Source: Savagea sp.
GTDB taxonomy: Bacteria; Bacillota; Bacilli; Bacillales_A; Planococcaceae
Assembly (NCBI GenBank): GCA_030152265.1
Contig: JASLHQ010000224.1
Location: 1 to 37,992, forward strand
Direction: 5' to 3'
Length of the DNA stretch: 37,992 nt
The position numbers and the translations under genes are program-made. Positions 6,767 to 14,573 of this stretch are shown here, one piece after another; the first letter of the stretch is position 1, and each line of letters begins with the position of its first letter. The notes below the pieces were generated by a model. That model was not told the DNA's origin and made no database searches. It saw nothing but the letters and a program-made list of their open reading frames with translations.

Positions 6767-8329
6767 TCATAATGCGACTGGCATCTTGCTTCTTTTTGAT
6801 AAAACAGTTAAAACAATGACCATCACAATCAATAATGCAATTAAGCTAATGACAATCGATGTCGTAAAGGCGAACACGAGATAACCGAAGCCTGCGACGA
6901 GCGCTGATAAAATCGCATATGGCAACTGTGTCGATACGTGATCGATATGGTTACAGCCCGCGCCTGTCGCCGATAAAATCGTCGTATCTGAAATTGGTGA
7001 ACAGTGGTCTCCGAATACTGCTCCTGCTAATACAGCACTCATAGCGGGCAACAATAATGACACATCTGTCGCGATCATGACATCTGCCGCGATCGGTAAT
7101 AAAATACCGAACGAACCCCAAGATGTCCCTGTTGAAAAGGCAATTAAACCACCAAAAATAAAGAGAACGAGCGGTAAAAAGGCTGGCGAAACGTTCGTCT
7201 GTTCGACGATGGATGCTAAATAACTCCCTGTTTCTAACGTTCCGATAAAGTCTGTCAACGCCCAAGCGAAAAATAAAATGAGAACCGCTGGAGCCATCGA
7301 TTGAAGGCCTGTTTTTAATGCTGTACCGACCCAGCCCCAAGAAGCCGTTTCGTTTTTCTTCATTTGTCCAATGTATAAAGCGACGGCTAGTGACGCCCCG
7401 ATTAATCCCCCGACAGCTAATGATAACGGAACGTCCGTCTCTTCAAAAATAGCCCAAATGCTCATACTACCGCTTGCGCGTGCTCCCGTAATGAACATCA
7501 TCGTAAATGTCACGAAAATTAATACGACGATTGGCAATACTAAATCTCGTACACGACCGTAACTATGCTCTGGGAAATCTTCCTTTAACTCTCCTGGAAT
7601 ATCTTTTGACGCATCGTACAATTCACCCGTTTCAATAGCGCGCATTTCGTGGTCACGCATACCTCCAAATGAAACGTTCGTCAAAGCGAAATAAAAGACG
7701 AAAATCAATGTCGCTACGACGTAAAAGTTCATCGGAGCCATTAAAACGAAAGCTGATAACGGCGAATATGTCACGATTGCCGCGGCACCTAAAATCGGTG
7801 CGAGCTGACCAATTAAAAATGCTCCCCAACTTGAAATTGGTGAGACGACACAAATCGGTGCGCTCGTTGAGTCGATAAAGTATGCGAGTTGTGCACGTGA
7901 CACACGTTGTTTATCGCTAATCGGGCGCGCAATTTGTCCGACCGCTAAAGCGTTGAAATAGTCATCAATGAAAAACAAAAGACCTAAAAAGACCGTTAAC
8001 AATTTCGCTCCGCGACGTGTTTTCACTCGTCTCGTCGCCCAATCAGCGAACGCTCTCGTGCCGCCTGATAAACTGACGAACGCTGTAATAATACCTAACA
8101 ATAAAATGAACAACATAATGAAGATGTTACTCCAGTTAAACGCTTCTCCGTCCCATAGAGAAGCGATCATTCCTTTTCCTAACACCGTGAAAAATGAATG
8201 GCCATCTAAACTAATTAAAATCGCGGCACTTAAAATACCGAACCCGAGCGATAAAATGACACGTTTCGTTAATAACACCATGACAATCGCAATAATCGGT
8301 GGAACAATCGACGCAATACTACCAATCAT
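6767..8329 (-). CDS. NhaC-family transporter, probable lysine transporter (LysW-like)
   Basis: A 520-residue protein with about 12 membrane segments, of the NhaC Na+/H+ antiporter superfamily. Landmarks are FFIDDYFNALAVGQ near residue 120, the loop STSAPICVVSPISSWGAF near residue 153, and FGDHCSPISDTTILSATGAG near residue 440, all typical of NhaC-type carriers. A lysine riboswitch with its own terminator precedes it; in Firmicutes such NhaC members under lysine riboswitches have been proposed as lysine transporters (LysW). I therefore prefer a lysine uptake role over sodium homeostasis. ATG at 8329 follows GAGAGGAG. It is transcribed from a promoter just beyond the yunD stop and ends with its own terminator. 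Confidence 0.85.
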   Translation of the reverse strand: MIGSIASIVPPIIAIVMVLLTKRVILSLGFGILSAAILISLDGHSFFTVLGKGMIASLWDGEAFNWSNIFIMLFILLLGIITAFVSLSGGTRAFADWATRRVKTRRGAKLLTVFLGLLFFIDDYFNALAVGQIARPISDKQRVSRAQLAYFIDSTSAPICVVSPISSWGAFLIGQLAPILGAAAIVTYSPLSAFVLMAPMNFYVVATLIFVFYFALTNVSFGGMRDHEMRAIETGELYDASKDIPGELKEDFPEHSYGRVRDLVLPIVVLIFVTFTMMFITGARASGSMSIWAIFEETDVPLSLAVGGLIGASLAVALYIGQMKKNETASWGWVGTALKTGLQSMAPAVLILFFAWALTDFIGTLETGSYLASIVEQTNVSPAFLPLVLFIFGGLIAFSTGTSWGSFGILLPIAADVMIATDVSLLLPAMSAVLAGAVFGDHCSPISDTTILSATGAGCNHIDHVSTQLPYAILSALVAGFGYLVFAFTTSIVISLIALLIVMVIVLTVLSKRSKMPVAL

Positions 8330-8350
8330 ATGAAAAACTCCTCTCTATTC

Positions 8351-8382
8351 AAAAAACCGATACGCGGGAACGTATCGGTTTT
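8351..8382 (-). terminator. Riboswitch-controlled terminator ahead of the lysine transporter
   Basis: Perfect 12-bp hairpin AACCGATACG / CGTATCGGTT around TTCCCG, followed by a T-run on the minus strand. It sits between the lysine aptamer and the gene, so it is the expression platform. A separate helix of GGCTA...TAGCC plus AATGTTCA/TGAACATT (8384-8417) overlaps the aptamer closing strand and may be the competing fold. Confidence 0.9.
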
Positions 8383-8410
8383 AGGCTAATGTTCATTCAC
8401 TGAACATTTT

Positions 8411-8569
8411 AAGTAGCCCAACATCTTTCGGATGACAGTGTTACACATATTTTATGTAACCCCAAAGCAGAACAGTGACCTCTTCTACTTTTCGGCAAAA
8501 CCGCCTTTCTCTCTTCTTCTTCGCTGTCCGCTCCAAAAAGATACTCTTCGATTTTGCAACCTCTACTTC
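8411..8569 (-). promoter_or_regulatory. Lysine riboswitch (L box) aptamer
   Basis: Read on the minus strand, the leader begins AAGTAGAGGTTGC, continues GAAGAGTATCTTTTTGGAG, then TTTTGCCGAAAAG, and closes ACTGTCATCCG...GTTGGGCTACTT. These blocks match in order the conserved L-box segments AGAGGTGC, AAGAGTA, TTTGGAG, GCCGAAG, GGCTGTCA and GGAGGGCTA. The closing helix P1 pairs AAGTAG (8563-8568) with CTACTT (8411-8416). A transcription terminator follows at 8351-8382, so lysine should switch the downstream transporter off. Confidence 0.92.
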
Positions 8570-8592
8570 ACACTATTTTCTTTTGTGCATTT

Positions 8593-8621
8593 ACTTTAAC
8601 AGTTTTTCGCATCGCATGCAA
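8593..8621 (-). promoter_or_regulatory. Promoter of the lysine riboswitch transcript
   Basis: Minus-strand TTGCAT (8616-8621), a 17-base spacer, then TAAAGT (8593-8598). The start point would fall about 15-20 bases before the P1 helix. It abuts the stop codon of yunD. Confidence 0.6.
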
Positions 8622-8625
8622 GCGC

Positions 8626-9999
8626 TCATGAAGATAGTTCTCCGAAGGAACGTACCCCATACCAAGCGAACACATCTCGAATAAGTTCTGGCATGTAATA
8701 TTTTTTCGGCAGTTCGGATAATTCTGGGAAGAAAAATCCGAACGTAAACATATCTAATGTCGCTAAAGTGTACGTTTCATCACGACGCAACGGTCGATTT
8801 CCGATAAAGATTGTACCATCTGTTTTTTCATACATCCGTTCAAAATGCATTTTTCCCATCAACGTTCCTCTAAATCCTAATCCACGCACTTCAATTCTCG
8901 GCCAATCTTCCGCTTTCGTCTTTTCATAAATGTGGAGTAAAAATGCCCCTTCCACTTCTACTGTCGCGACATTGATAGGGTGAGGTAACAATTCATGGAG
9001 TTGTTCGCTCGTCACGTACCCACGTCTCAAACTTCCTAAAAAAATACCTGAATTAAACATCGCACAATCTGCACTTGTATACTCTAAAAGTGCTCGTCCG
9101 AAAAAGCGATCGAGATCGGTCGTTTGAAATAAATCATTGCTCAAATTAAATTCATTATGAAAAATCGGTTTGTTTAACAATTCTTTTCCTTTTTTCATAT
9201 AGTCTTCTGAAAACTGCGCATCTTGATACGTCACCGCAAGTTGATCCGTCCGAATGACGCCTGCACGACGACTGACGACCCGATGATTTTCATCGACTTT
9301 TAACTTCATATGTCCAATATACTCCGCATACTTTCCTGTCGCTCCTAACAAGCTCTCATTCACACGTTCGCCATGTTTAAATAAATGGTGCGTATGTGCA
9401 CCTAAAATAATGGTCAGTTCTGGATGACGCTTCGCAATTTCACGGTCGAATCGTTCACCGATGTGAGAGAGACAAATTAAAATGTCTACATTAGCCGCTA
9501 ACACCTCAACCATTTCAGCAACTGCTTCATAAGGGTCTGTCACTTCCCACTCTAACTGTTTATAAAACTGATAATAAGGAGCTGTCACACCGAATACGCC
9601 AATTTTCGTGCCAAATGGTGTTTCATAAATAGCGGAGAGTTTTGCAAAAGGTGTTCCGTCCAAATGATTTAAATTGCTGACGAGTACATCAAACTTCGCT
9701 TTTTCATACAAGCTTTTCAAATCTTCATGGGCCATCGTAATTCCTTCATTATTGCCGATTGTTACCGCGTCAACACCCATTTCATTCAAAAGTTGTACGT
9801 TTGCTTTACCTTTTGTCGCATCGGTCAACGGATGAGAGCGATCGATAAAATCACCTAAGTCGAAAGTGAACGTAGAAGCTCCTTCTTTTTGATGAAGCGC
9901 TGTTTTCTCACGAATAAAACGGCTCATTTGAGGCCAATTATGAAAATGACTATGCACGTCATTTAAATGATAAATATGAATGGTTTCTAATGAATCCAT
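8626..9999 (-). CDS. yunD: YunD-type 5'-nucleotidase/metallophosphatase
   Basis: A 457-residue protein of the UshA/5'-nucleotidase family. The N-terminal metallophosphatase domain shows YHLNDVHSHFH (metal ligands, residues 10-18), FDLGDFIDRS, GNNEG in place of the common GNHE, LSHIG and LGAHTHH. The C-terminal nucleotidase domain contains DCAMFNSGIF and ends near GVRSFGELS. No signal peptide is present, so it is likely cytoplasmic, as for Bacillus YunD. Substrate is probably a nucleotide or nucleotide sugar. ATG at 9999 follows GGGGGTG and lies 5 bases after the yunE stop; the ATG at 10014 lies inside yunE with no good ribosome site. Confidence 0.9.
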   Translation of the reverse strand: MDSLETIHIYHLNDVHSHFHNWPQMSRFIREKTALHQKEGASTFTFDLGDFIDRSHPLTDATKGKANVQLLNEMGVDAVTIGNNEGITMAHEDLKSLYEKAKFDVLVSNLNHLDGTPFAKLSAIYETPFGTKIGVFGVTAPYYQFYKQLEWEVTDPYEAVAEMVEVLAANVDILICLSHIGERFDREIAKRHPELTIILGAHTHHLFKHGERVNESLLGATGKYAEYIGHMKLKVDENHRVVSRRAGVIRTDQLAVTYQDAQFSEDYMKKGKELLNKPIFHNEFNLSNDLFQTTDLDRFFGRALLEYTSADCAMFNSGIFLGSLRRGYVTSEQLHELLPHPINVATVEVEGAFLLHIYEKTKAEDWPRIEVRGLGFRGTLMGKMHFERMYEKTDGTIFIGNRPLRRDETYTLATLDMFTFGFFFPELSELPKKYYMPELIRDVFAWYGVRSFGELSS

Positions 10000-10004
10000 T
10001 TCGT

Positions 10005-10829
10005 TCACCCCCATATACCATCAATAATTGAACGAATCCCGATAATGAGTAATATAATACGCAACATCGTGACGACTGTCTTCGATTGCATTTTACGATT
10101 CAATATAGAACCGAGAGTCGCTCCGAGATAAGCAGCTGGAATGACAGGGAGTGTATATAACCACGGAACGTTTCCTAAATAAATGTGCGAAATCGAGTTG
10201 ACGATCGCTGATAAAAAGACCATAAACATACTTGTTGCAACCGCCACATGTGGTGGGAACAAAAACAAAATAAGCATCGCAGGTACGAGGATTGATCCCC
10301 CACCAATTCCAAACAACCCTGATGCGAAACCGATTCCGAATGTCAACAATAATGCGAACCAAATCGGATATCCATAGATGTGCGTTTCTCCTGCCGGATC
10401 GACGAAAGTACGTTTCGTACCGTGATCGACAAACCAATGGATCGGCTTCACTTTGTCTCGTACGAGTAAAATCGTCGCTAAAATAATTAATAAAATTCCG
10501 AAATATAAGTTAAATGACGCGATTTCTAAACCTTTGTTTACGTAAGCCCCAATCAATGTACCTGGAACACTTCCCGCAAAGAAAATAAGGCCACTTCGAT
10601 AATCGACTGTTTTCGCTTTCATATGAGATAGCGTAGACGATAATCCTGTGAAAATCATCATGATGACAGAAAGGCCGACTACTTTTTGCGGGTTAATCCC
10701 TTCAATCCATCCGAGTTCAGCTCCGAAGTATAGTGTGAGCGGAACGAGTATGATACCGCCACCTAATCCGACAAGCGCTCCGATGACACCTGAAGCGAGC
10801 GCGATGAGCGCCAATATAACATATGCCAT
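10005..10829 (-). CDS. yunE: TauE/SafE-family membrane transporter
   Basis: A 274-residue protein with about 8 membrane segments arranged as two repeats. Both halves have the family glycine-rich loops: GALVGLGGGIILVPL near residue 18 and ASGLFGIGGGSILVPAM near residue 170. The TSUP family exports or imports sulfur-containing or other organic anions such as sulfite and sulfonates; the substrate here is not known. The ATG overlaps the yunF stop (TAATG), with AAGGAGG inside yunF, and yunD starts 5 bases after its stop, so the three genes are one coupled operon. Order and lengths match Bacillus yunF-yunE-yunD. Confidence 0.92.
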   Translation of the reverse strand: MAYVILALIALASGVIGALVGLGGGIILVPLTLYFGAELGWIEGINPQKVVGLSVIMMIFTGLSSTLSHMKAKTVDYRSGLIFFAGSVPGTLIGAYVNKGLEIASFNLYFGILLIILATILLVRDKVKPIHWFVDHGTKRTFVDPAGETHIYGYPIWFALLLTFGIGFASGLFGIGGGSILVPAMLILFLFPPHVAVATSMFMVFLSAIVNSISHIYLGNVPWLYTLPVIPAAYLGATLGSILNRKMQSKTVVTMLRIILLIIGIRSIIDGIWG

Positions 10830-11677
10830 TACAAATCCTCCTTAAATAAATCCAGTTGCATCGGTGCTAAATCTTCATATTCAATTTGTAATAACTGTTG
10901 AAGACGCTTCGCGTTGGGTGCAGCGTGATGTCCTGAATTGTTGTTAAAAATAATGTATTGTTCACCTTGTTCTCGTTGTACAACTTTTTGTAAATCTGAT
11001 AACTCTCGTTCCGAATAATTGTATAAATAGCGCACTTTTCGCCACGCTTCTGAAGAGCCAAATGTATTGACCCATCCTTTGTCATTCCGTCCATGTAAAC
11101 GATAAAACATTTTCGGTGCAGTTTGCGCAACAATTTTCGGCACGCACCCCATACCGACTTGTGGCTCGTCCACAATCGTATGAATGAAACGATGCTCCTC
11201 CAAAAATTGCAATGTTTCTTGAGCTCGCTCTCCTTCAAACCAAGACATATGTCGAAACTCAATGGCGATATCGAACTCAGGTAGTTGCTGTCGAATGTAT
11301 CGCAATAAATTTACTTCTTTCGTTCCACAAAGAAAAGAAGGGGGAAACTGAAAGAGTAAGAACGCTAATTTTCCCGACTGCTGCATCGGTAAAAATGCTT
11401 GTCGATATGCTTCAAACATCTCTTCTGCTGTGTCAAACGGCCATTCAAATTTCGGTAAATGTCCCGTCATTCCCCTATATGCTTTCACAATAAATTGAAA
11501 CGAGTCAGGTGTTTCCGCGATCCATTTTTCAATGGTCGTTTGACGAGGTATCGCATAAAAGCTAGAATCTACCTCAACTAAAGGGAAATGAGCACTGTAA
11601 TCAGCTAACTTATAAGATGCTGTCGACGTGTACAAGGACGGGTGGTCCCCCCATCCTGTTAATCCAATTCGAATCAT
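10829..11677 (-). CDS. yunF: DUF72 family protein
   Basis: A 282-residue TIM-barrel-like DUF72 protein. It begins MIRIGLTGWGDHPSLY and contains FPLVEVDSSFYAIP, KAYRGMTGH, FQFPPSF, IAIEFRHMSWF and FYRLHGRN, the conserved landmarks of the family. Some members bind zinc or resemble endonuclease-type TIM barrels, but no reaction is established. First gene of the yunF-E-D operon: TAGGAGG precedes the ATG by 7 bases and an extended -10 promoter lies about 30 bases further up. Coupled to yunE through a TAATG overlap. Confidence 0.92.
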   Translation of the reverse strand: MIRIGLTGWGDHPSLYTSTASYKLADYSAHFPLVEVDSSFYAIPRQTTIEKWIAETPDSFQFIVKAYRGMTGHLPKFEWPFDTAEEMFEAYRQAFLPMQQSGKLAFLLFQFPPSFLCGTKEVNLLRYIRQQLPEFDIAIEFRHMSWFEGERAQETLQFLEEHRFIHTIVDEPQVGMGCVPKIVAQTAPKMFYRLHGRNDKGWVNTFGSSEAWRKVRYLYNYSERELSDLQKVVQREQGEQYIIFNNNSGHHAAPNAKRLQQLLQIEYEDLAPMQLDLFKEDL

Positions 11678-11703
11678 ACGAAATCCTCCTAAAGATTAGC
11701 TTT

Positions 11704-11712
11704 ATCATACCA
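11704..11712 (-). promoter_or_regulatory. Extended -10 promoter of the yunFED operon
   Basis: Minus-strand TGGTATGAT gives an extended -10 element; the -35 region is weak. It lies 27 bases upstream of the yunF start. Confidence 0.45.
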
Positions 11713-11785
11713 TATTTTTTTGAAGGCTTCGTATTTAATGATATGAAAAACAAATGGTTACACGACATTTTAACGTCTCATTATG

Positions 11786-11823
11786 AAAAAAGCGTATAGA
11801 CAAAGAAGCTTTGTCTATACGCT
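11786..11823 (-). terminator. Terminator of the acyl-CoA synthetase gene
   Basis: Perfect 15-bp arms AGCGTATAGACAAAG and CTTTGTCTATACGCT around three bases, followed on the minus strand by TTTTTTC. It lies 9 bases after the stop codon. Confidence 0.92.
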
Positions 11824-11831
11824 CGAAACTT

Positions 11832-13400
11832 TTATTCTTCTTGTTCACGTAATTCAACACGGCGGATTTTCCCTGAAATTGTTTTCGGAAGCTCCTCAAC
11901 GAATTCAATAATACGTGGGTACTTATAAGGTGCTGTTACTGTTTTCACGTGATCTTGAATTTCTTTCGTTAATTCTTCACCTGGCGTGTATTTATTGCCA
12001 CGCAATACGATGAATGCTTTAACGACGCTACCACGAATTGGGTCTGGGCTTGCAACGACCGCACACTCTTGAACAGCTGGGTGTTTGAGCAATGCATCTT
12101 CAACTTCGAAAGGTCCAATTGTATAACCCGAGCTGATAATAATATCATCTGAACGACCTTCAAACCAGTAGTACCCGTCCTCGTCTTTCGAAGCGCGGTC
12201 TCCCGTCACGTAGTAATCACCACGGAATTGAGCTGCTGTACGCTCTGGCTCTTTGTAGTAACCACGGAACAATGCAGGTGTATCTTTATGAATCGCGATA
12301 TCTCCAACTTGTCCTACAGCTGTCGGCTTTCCTTCGTCATCGATAATTTCAATCATGCCTTCAAACATCGGTTTACCCATCGATCCTGGACGAACTTCCA
12401 TTCCTTCTAACACACCGATTAACAATGTGTTTTCTGTTTGACCGTATCCGTCACGCACCGTTAAGTTAAAGTGCTTTTTGAACGTATCCATTACTTCACG
12501 GTTCAACGGCTCTCCTGCTGATACAGCAGAACGTAATTTGCTTAAGTCGTATTTGCCAATATCATCAACGATCGACATGAGGCGGTACTCTGTCGGTGTA
12601 CAGCAAAGGACGTTAATTTCATTGTCTTGAAGCATTTGTAAATACTTCTCCGGATCGAAGCTACCGTAGTAAGCGTAACCTGTTGCTCCGAGTCCGAGCG
12701 TTGCTAAGAACGGACTCCAAATCCACTTTTGCCATCCTGGACCTGCCGTTGCCCATACACGATCTCCTTCTTTAATCGTCAACCATTTTTTAGCTGCTAA
12801 ACGAAGGTGTGTATACCCCCATCCGTGCGCATGAATAACTGCTTTCGGATTTCCTGTCGTCCCTGATGTAAACGATAGGAACGCTGTTGAGTCGCGTGTC
12901 GTATCCGACATTTCTAATTCATTCGATTCTGAATCTGCTGCAGCGATTAAGTTTGTCCAATTGTCTGTATCGCCACCTACAACGAATCGTTCAACTTCTT
13001 GAACTTCTTCCACGTCATTGAAACGATCGACATATGGATGATAAGATACGACCGCTTTAATATCACCGTGGTTAATACGATATTTTAAATCGCTTGCGCG
13101 AAGTAATTCTGAACTTGGTGCAACGATTAAACCAATTTTTAATGCTGCGATATACGTTTGGTATGCCTCGATTAAACGTGGAAGCATAACGAGAATCGCA
13201 TCACCTTTTTTCAACCCCTGTTTTTTGAAAACGTTTCCAATTTTATTTGCACCTTTAATTAATTCATCATACGTAATCTTCTTTTCTTCCCCTGCTTCAC
13301 TTTGCCAAACGAGTGCAATTCTTTCAGGATCAGATGTAAACTGTTCGAATTCTTGAATAATATTATAGTTCTCTGGTGCAATAATGTCTTTGTTTGTCAT
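11832..13400 (-). CDS. mbcS: Medium/branched-chain acyl-CoA synthetase (MbcS-like, AMP-forming)
   Basis: A 522-residue acyl-adenylate-forming enzyme. The P-loop FLSFTSGTTGNPKAV lies near residue 170, the adenine-binding DGYGQTEN near residue 320, the hinge region YYVTGDRASKDEDGYYWFEGRSDD near residue 405, and the catalytic lysine in KTISGKIRRVEL near the end. It converts a carboxylate, CoA and ATP to acyl-CoA, AMP and PPi. It resembles the MACS group including Bacillus MbcS, which activates isobutyrate and 2-methylbutyrate. Its position downstream of a valine/isobutyrate block supports a branched-chain substrate. ATG at 13400 follows GGAGGGG; the longer frame to 13445 would cross that site. 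It has its own promoter. Confidence 0.85.
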   Translation of the reverse strand: MTNKDIIAPENYNIIQEFEQFTSDPERIALVWQSEAGEEKKITYDELIKGANKIGNVFKKQGLKKGDAILVMLPRLIEAYQTYIAALKIGLIVAPSSELLRASDLKYRINHGDIKAVVSYHPYVDRFNDVEEVQEVERFVVGGDTDNWTNLIAAADSESNELEMSDTTRDSTAFLSFTSGTTGNPKAVIHAHGWGYTHLRLAAKKWLTIKEGDRVWATAGPGWQKWIWSPFLATLGLGATGYAYYGSFDPEKYLQMLQDNEINVLCCTPTEYRLMSIVDDIGKYDLSKLRSAVSAGEPLNREVMDTFKKHFNLTVRDGYGQTENTLLIGVLEGMEVRPGSMGKPMFEGMIEIIDDEGKPTAVGQVGDIAIHKDTPALFRGYYKEPERTAAQFRGDYYVTGDRASKDEDGYYWFEGRSDDIIISSGYTIGPFEVEDALLKHPAVQECAVVASPDPIRGSVVKAFIVLRGNKYTPGEELTKEIQDHVKTVTAPYKYPRIIEFVEELPKTISGKIRRVELREQEE

Positions 13401-13511
13401 AACGCATTCCCCTCCGTTTGAATTACTAAAGTGTGTTAACCCCAAATTTAAGTATGAATAAAAATTACTTAAAAATAATAATAAATGATTTCTGCTTTCC
13501 CCTTCACAAAA

Positions 13512-13528
13512 ATCATTACATTAATGAT
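13512..13528. promoter_or_regulatory. Palindromic operator candidate over the mbcS -10 element
   Basis: ATCATTA-CAT-TAATGAT has perfect 7-bp arms with a 3-base centre. It overlaps the -10 hexamer of the promoter, the usual place for a repressor. It does not match the Bacillus FadR consensus (TGAATGA...TCATTCA), so the regulator is unknown. Confidence 0.5.
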
Positions 13529-13552
13529 AACCCTTACATTAAGAGATTTCAA
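13524..13552 (-). promoter_or_regulatory. Sigma-A promoter of the acyl-CoA synthetase gene
   Basis: Minus-strand TTGAAA (13547-13552), a 17-base spacer, then TATCAT (13524-13529). It leaves a leader of about 115 bases before the ATG in which I see no clear structure. Confidence 0.7.
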
Positions 13553-13569
13553 CCCATTTTTGTAAAAAA

Positions 13570-13604
13570 TTAGAACGAAGAAAGGAAGTGATCGACTTCC
13601 TTTC
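13570..13604 (-). terminator. Terminator of the valine/isobutyrate gene block
   Basis: Arms GAAAGGAAGT and ACTTCCTTTC around 5 bases, followed on the minus strand by TTCGTTCTAATTTTTT. It separates the dehydrogenase gene from the mbcS promoter. Confidence 0.8.
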
Positions 13605-13668
13605 TATTTCGTTTTAAAATAACAATTTACTCTCATACACTCTTTCTTGCTTCAATCATAAATTTTAT

Positions 13669-14541
13669 TTATTTTGACTGTTCTTTTACTCGTTCATACA
13701 AGACAGCCATATCTTTCGGACCGTATCCTTCCTCGTTTGCTTGTGTGTACAATTGTTGTAATTGTTCACTAATTGGCAAATCGAGACCGTGACTTTTCGC
13801 TAAATCTAATGCGAAGTTTACGTCTTTTAATAAAAGTGCAAGCGCAAATCCTGGCTCATAATCATCTTTAGCGATAAATGTATTGTAGTTACGATCATAA
13901 ATACGGCTTTGTCCATAACTAACATTTAAAATAGAGAACAACATATCTAAATCGATGTTTTGTTTGTTCGCGATATGGAGCGCTTCTGCAACTCCTGCTG
14001 TATAGAAACCGATCAATAAGTTGTTGATAAGTTTCACAGTCGTTCCGCTATCGATTTGTTCACCAACTAAGAAAATATTTTCTCCTAATTGCTCGAATAC
14101 GGGCATTACTTCATCGAATGTTGCTTTATCTCCACCGACCATAAATGTCAAAGTACGATTTTCCGCTCCGATGACGCCTCCACTCACGGGTGCAGCTAAA
14201 AATCGGATGTTTTTCTCTTTCGCAATCTTCTCAAGTTTCGAGTTCATTTCTGGCGATACTGTACTCGTATCGACGATAATCGCATCCGTCGTATTGTTGA
14301 AAATACCGTCTTTTCCTAAATAAACTGCATCGACGACCGCTTCAGAAGGCAAGCTCGTTAAAATAACGTCACATTCTTCCGCTAACTGTGCTGGACCTGT
14401 CGCAATTTTTCCCCCGAGACTTTCTAACTCTTTTAATGCTGCCTCATTGATGTCGTTTCCGTACACTTCAAATTTCGCTAATAAGTTTTTCGCCATCGGT
14501 AATCCCATATTACCGAGTCCAATCATTCCTACCTTTTTCAT
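13669..14541 (-). CDS. mmsB: 3-hydroxyisobutyrate dehydrogenase
   Basis: A 290-residue beta-hydroxyacid dehydrogenase. The NAD(P) motif GLGNMG is at residues 8-13, the substrate-binding APVSGG at 117-122, and the catalytic lysine in TVKLINN is Lys170. The family oxidises 3-hydroxyisobutyrate to methylmalonate semialdehyde, a late step of valine breakdown; related enzymes act on tartronate semialdehyde or other 3-hydroxyacids. The neighbouring hydrolase and hydratase genes make the valine role the best reading. AAAGGGGG precedes the ATG. It is the last gene of the block, 32 bases after the acyl-CoA dehydrogenase gene, and is closed by a terminator. Confidence 0.88.
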   Translation of the reverse strand: MKKVGMIGLGNMGLPMAKNLLAKFEVYGNDINEAALKELESLGGKIATGPAQLAEECDVILTSLPSEAVVDAVYLGKDGIFNNTTDAIIVDTSTVSPEMNSKLEKIAKEKNIRFLAAPVSGGVIGAENRTLTFMVGGDKATFDEVMPVFEQLGENIFLVGEQIDSGTTVKLINNLLIGFYTAGVAEALHIANKQNIDLDMLFSILNVSYGQSRIYDRNYNTFIAKDDYEPGFALALLLKDVNFALDLAKSHGLDLPISEQLQQLYTQANEEGYGPKDMAVLYERVKEQSK

Positions 14542-14573
14542 GTAAAATCCCCCTTTTGTGAATGTGTGTTGAA

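Noticed and set aside
11617..11799. Plus-strand ORF whose end reads MKNKWLHDILTSHYEKSV
   Set aside because: Mostly antisense to yunF, no ribosome site before the inner ATG, and the end falls in the acyl-CoA synthetase terminator.
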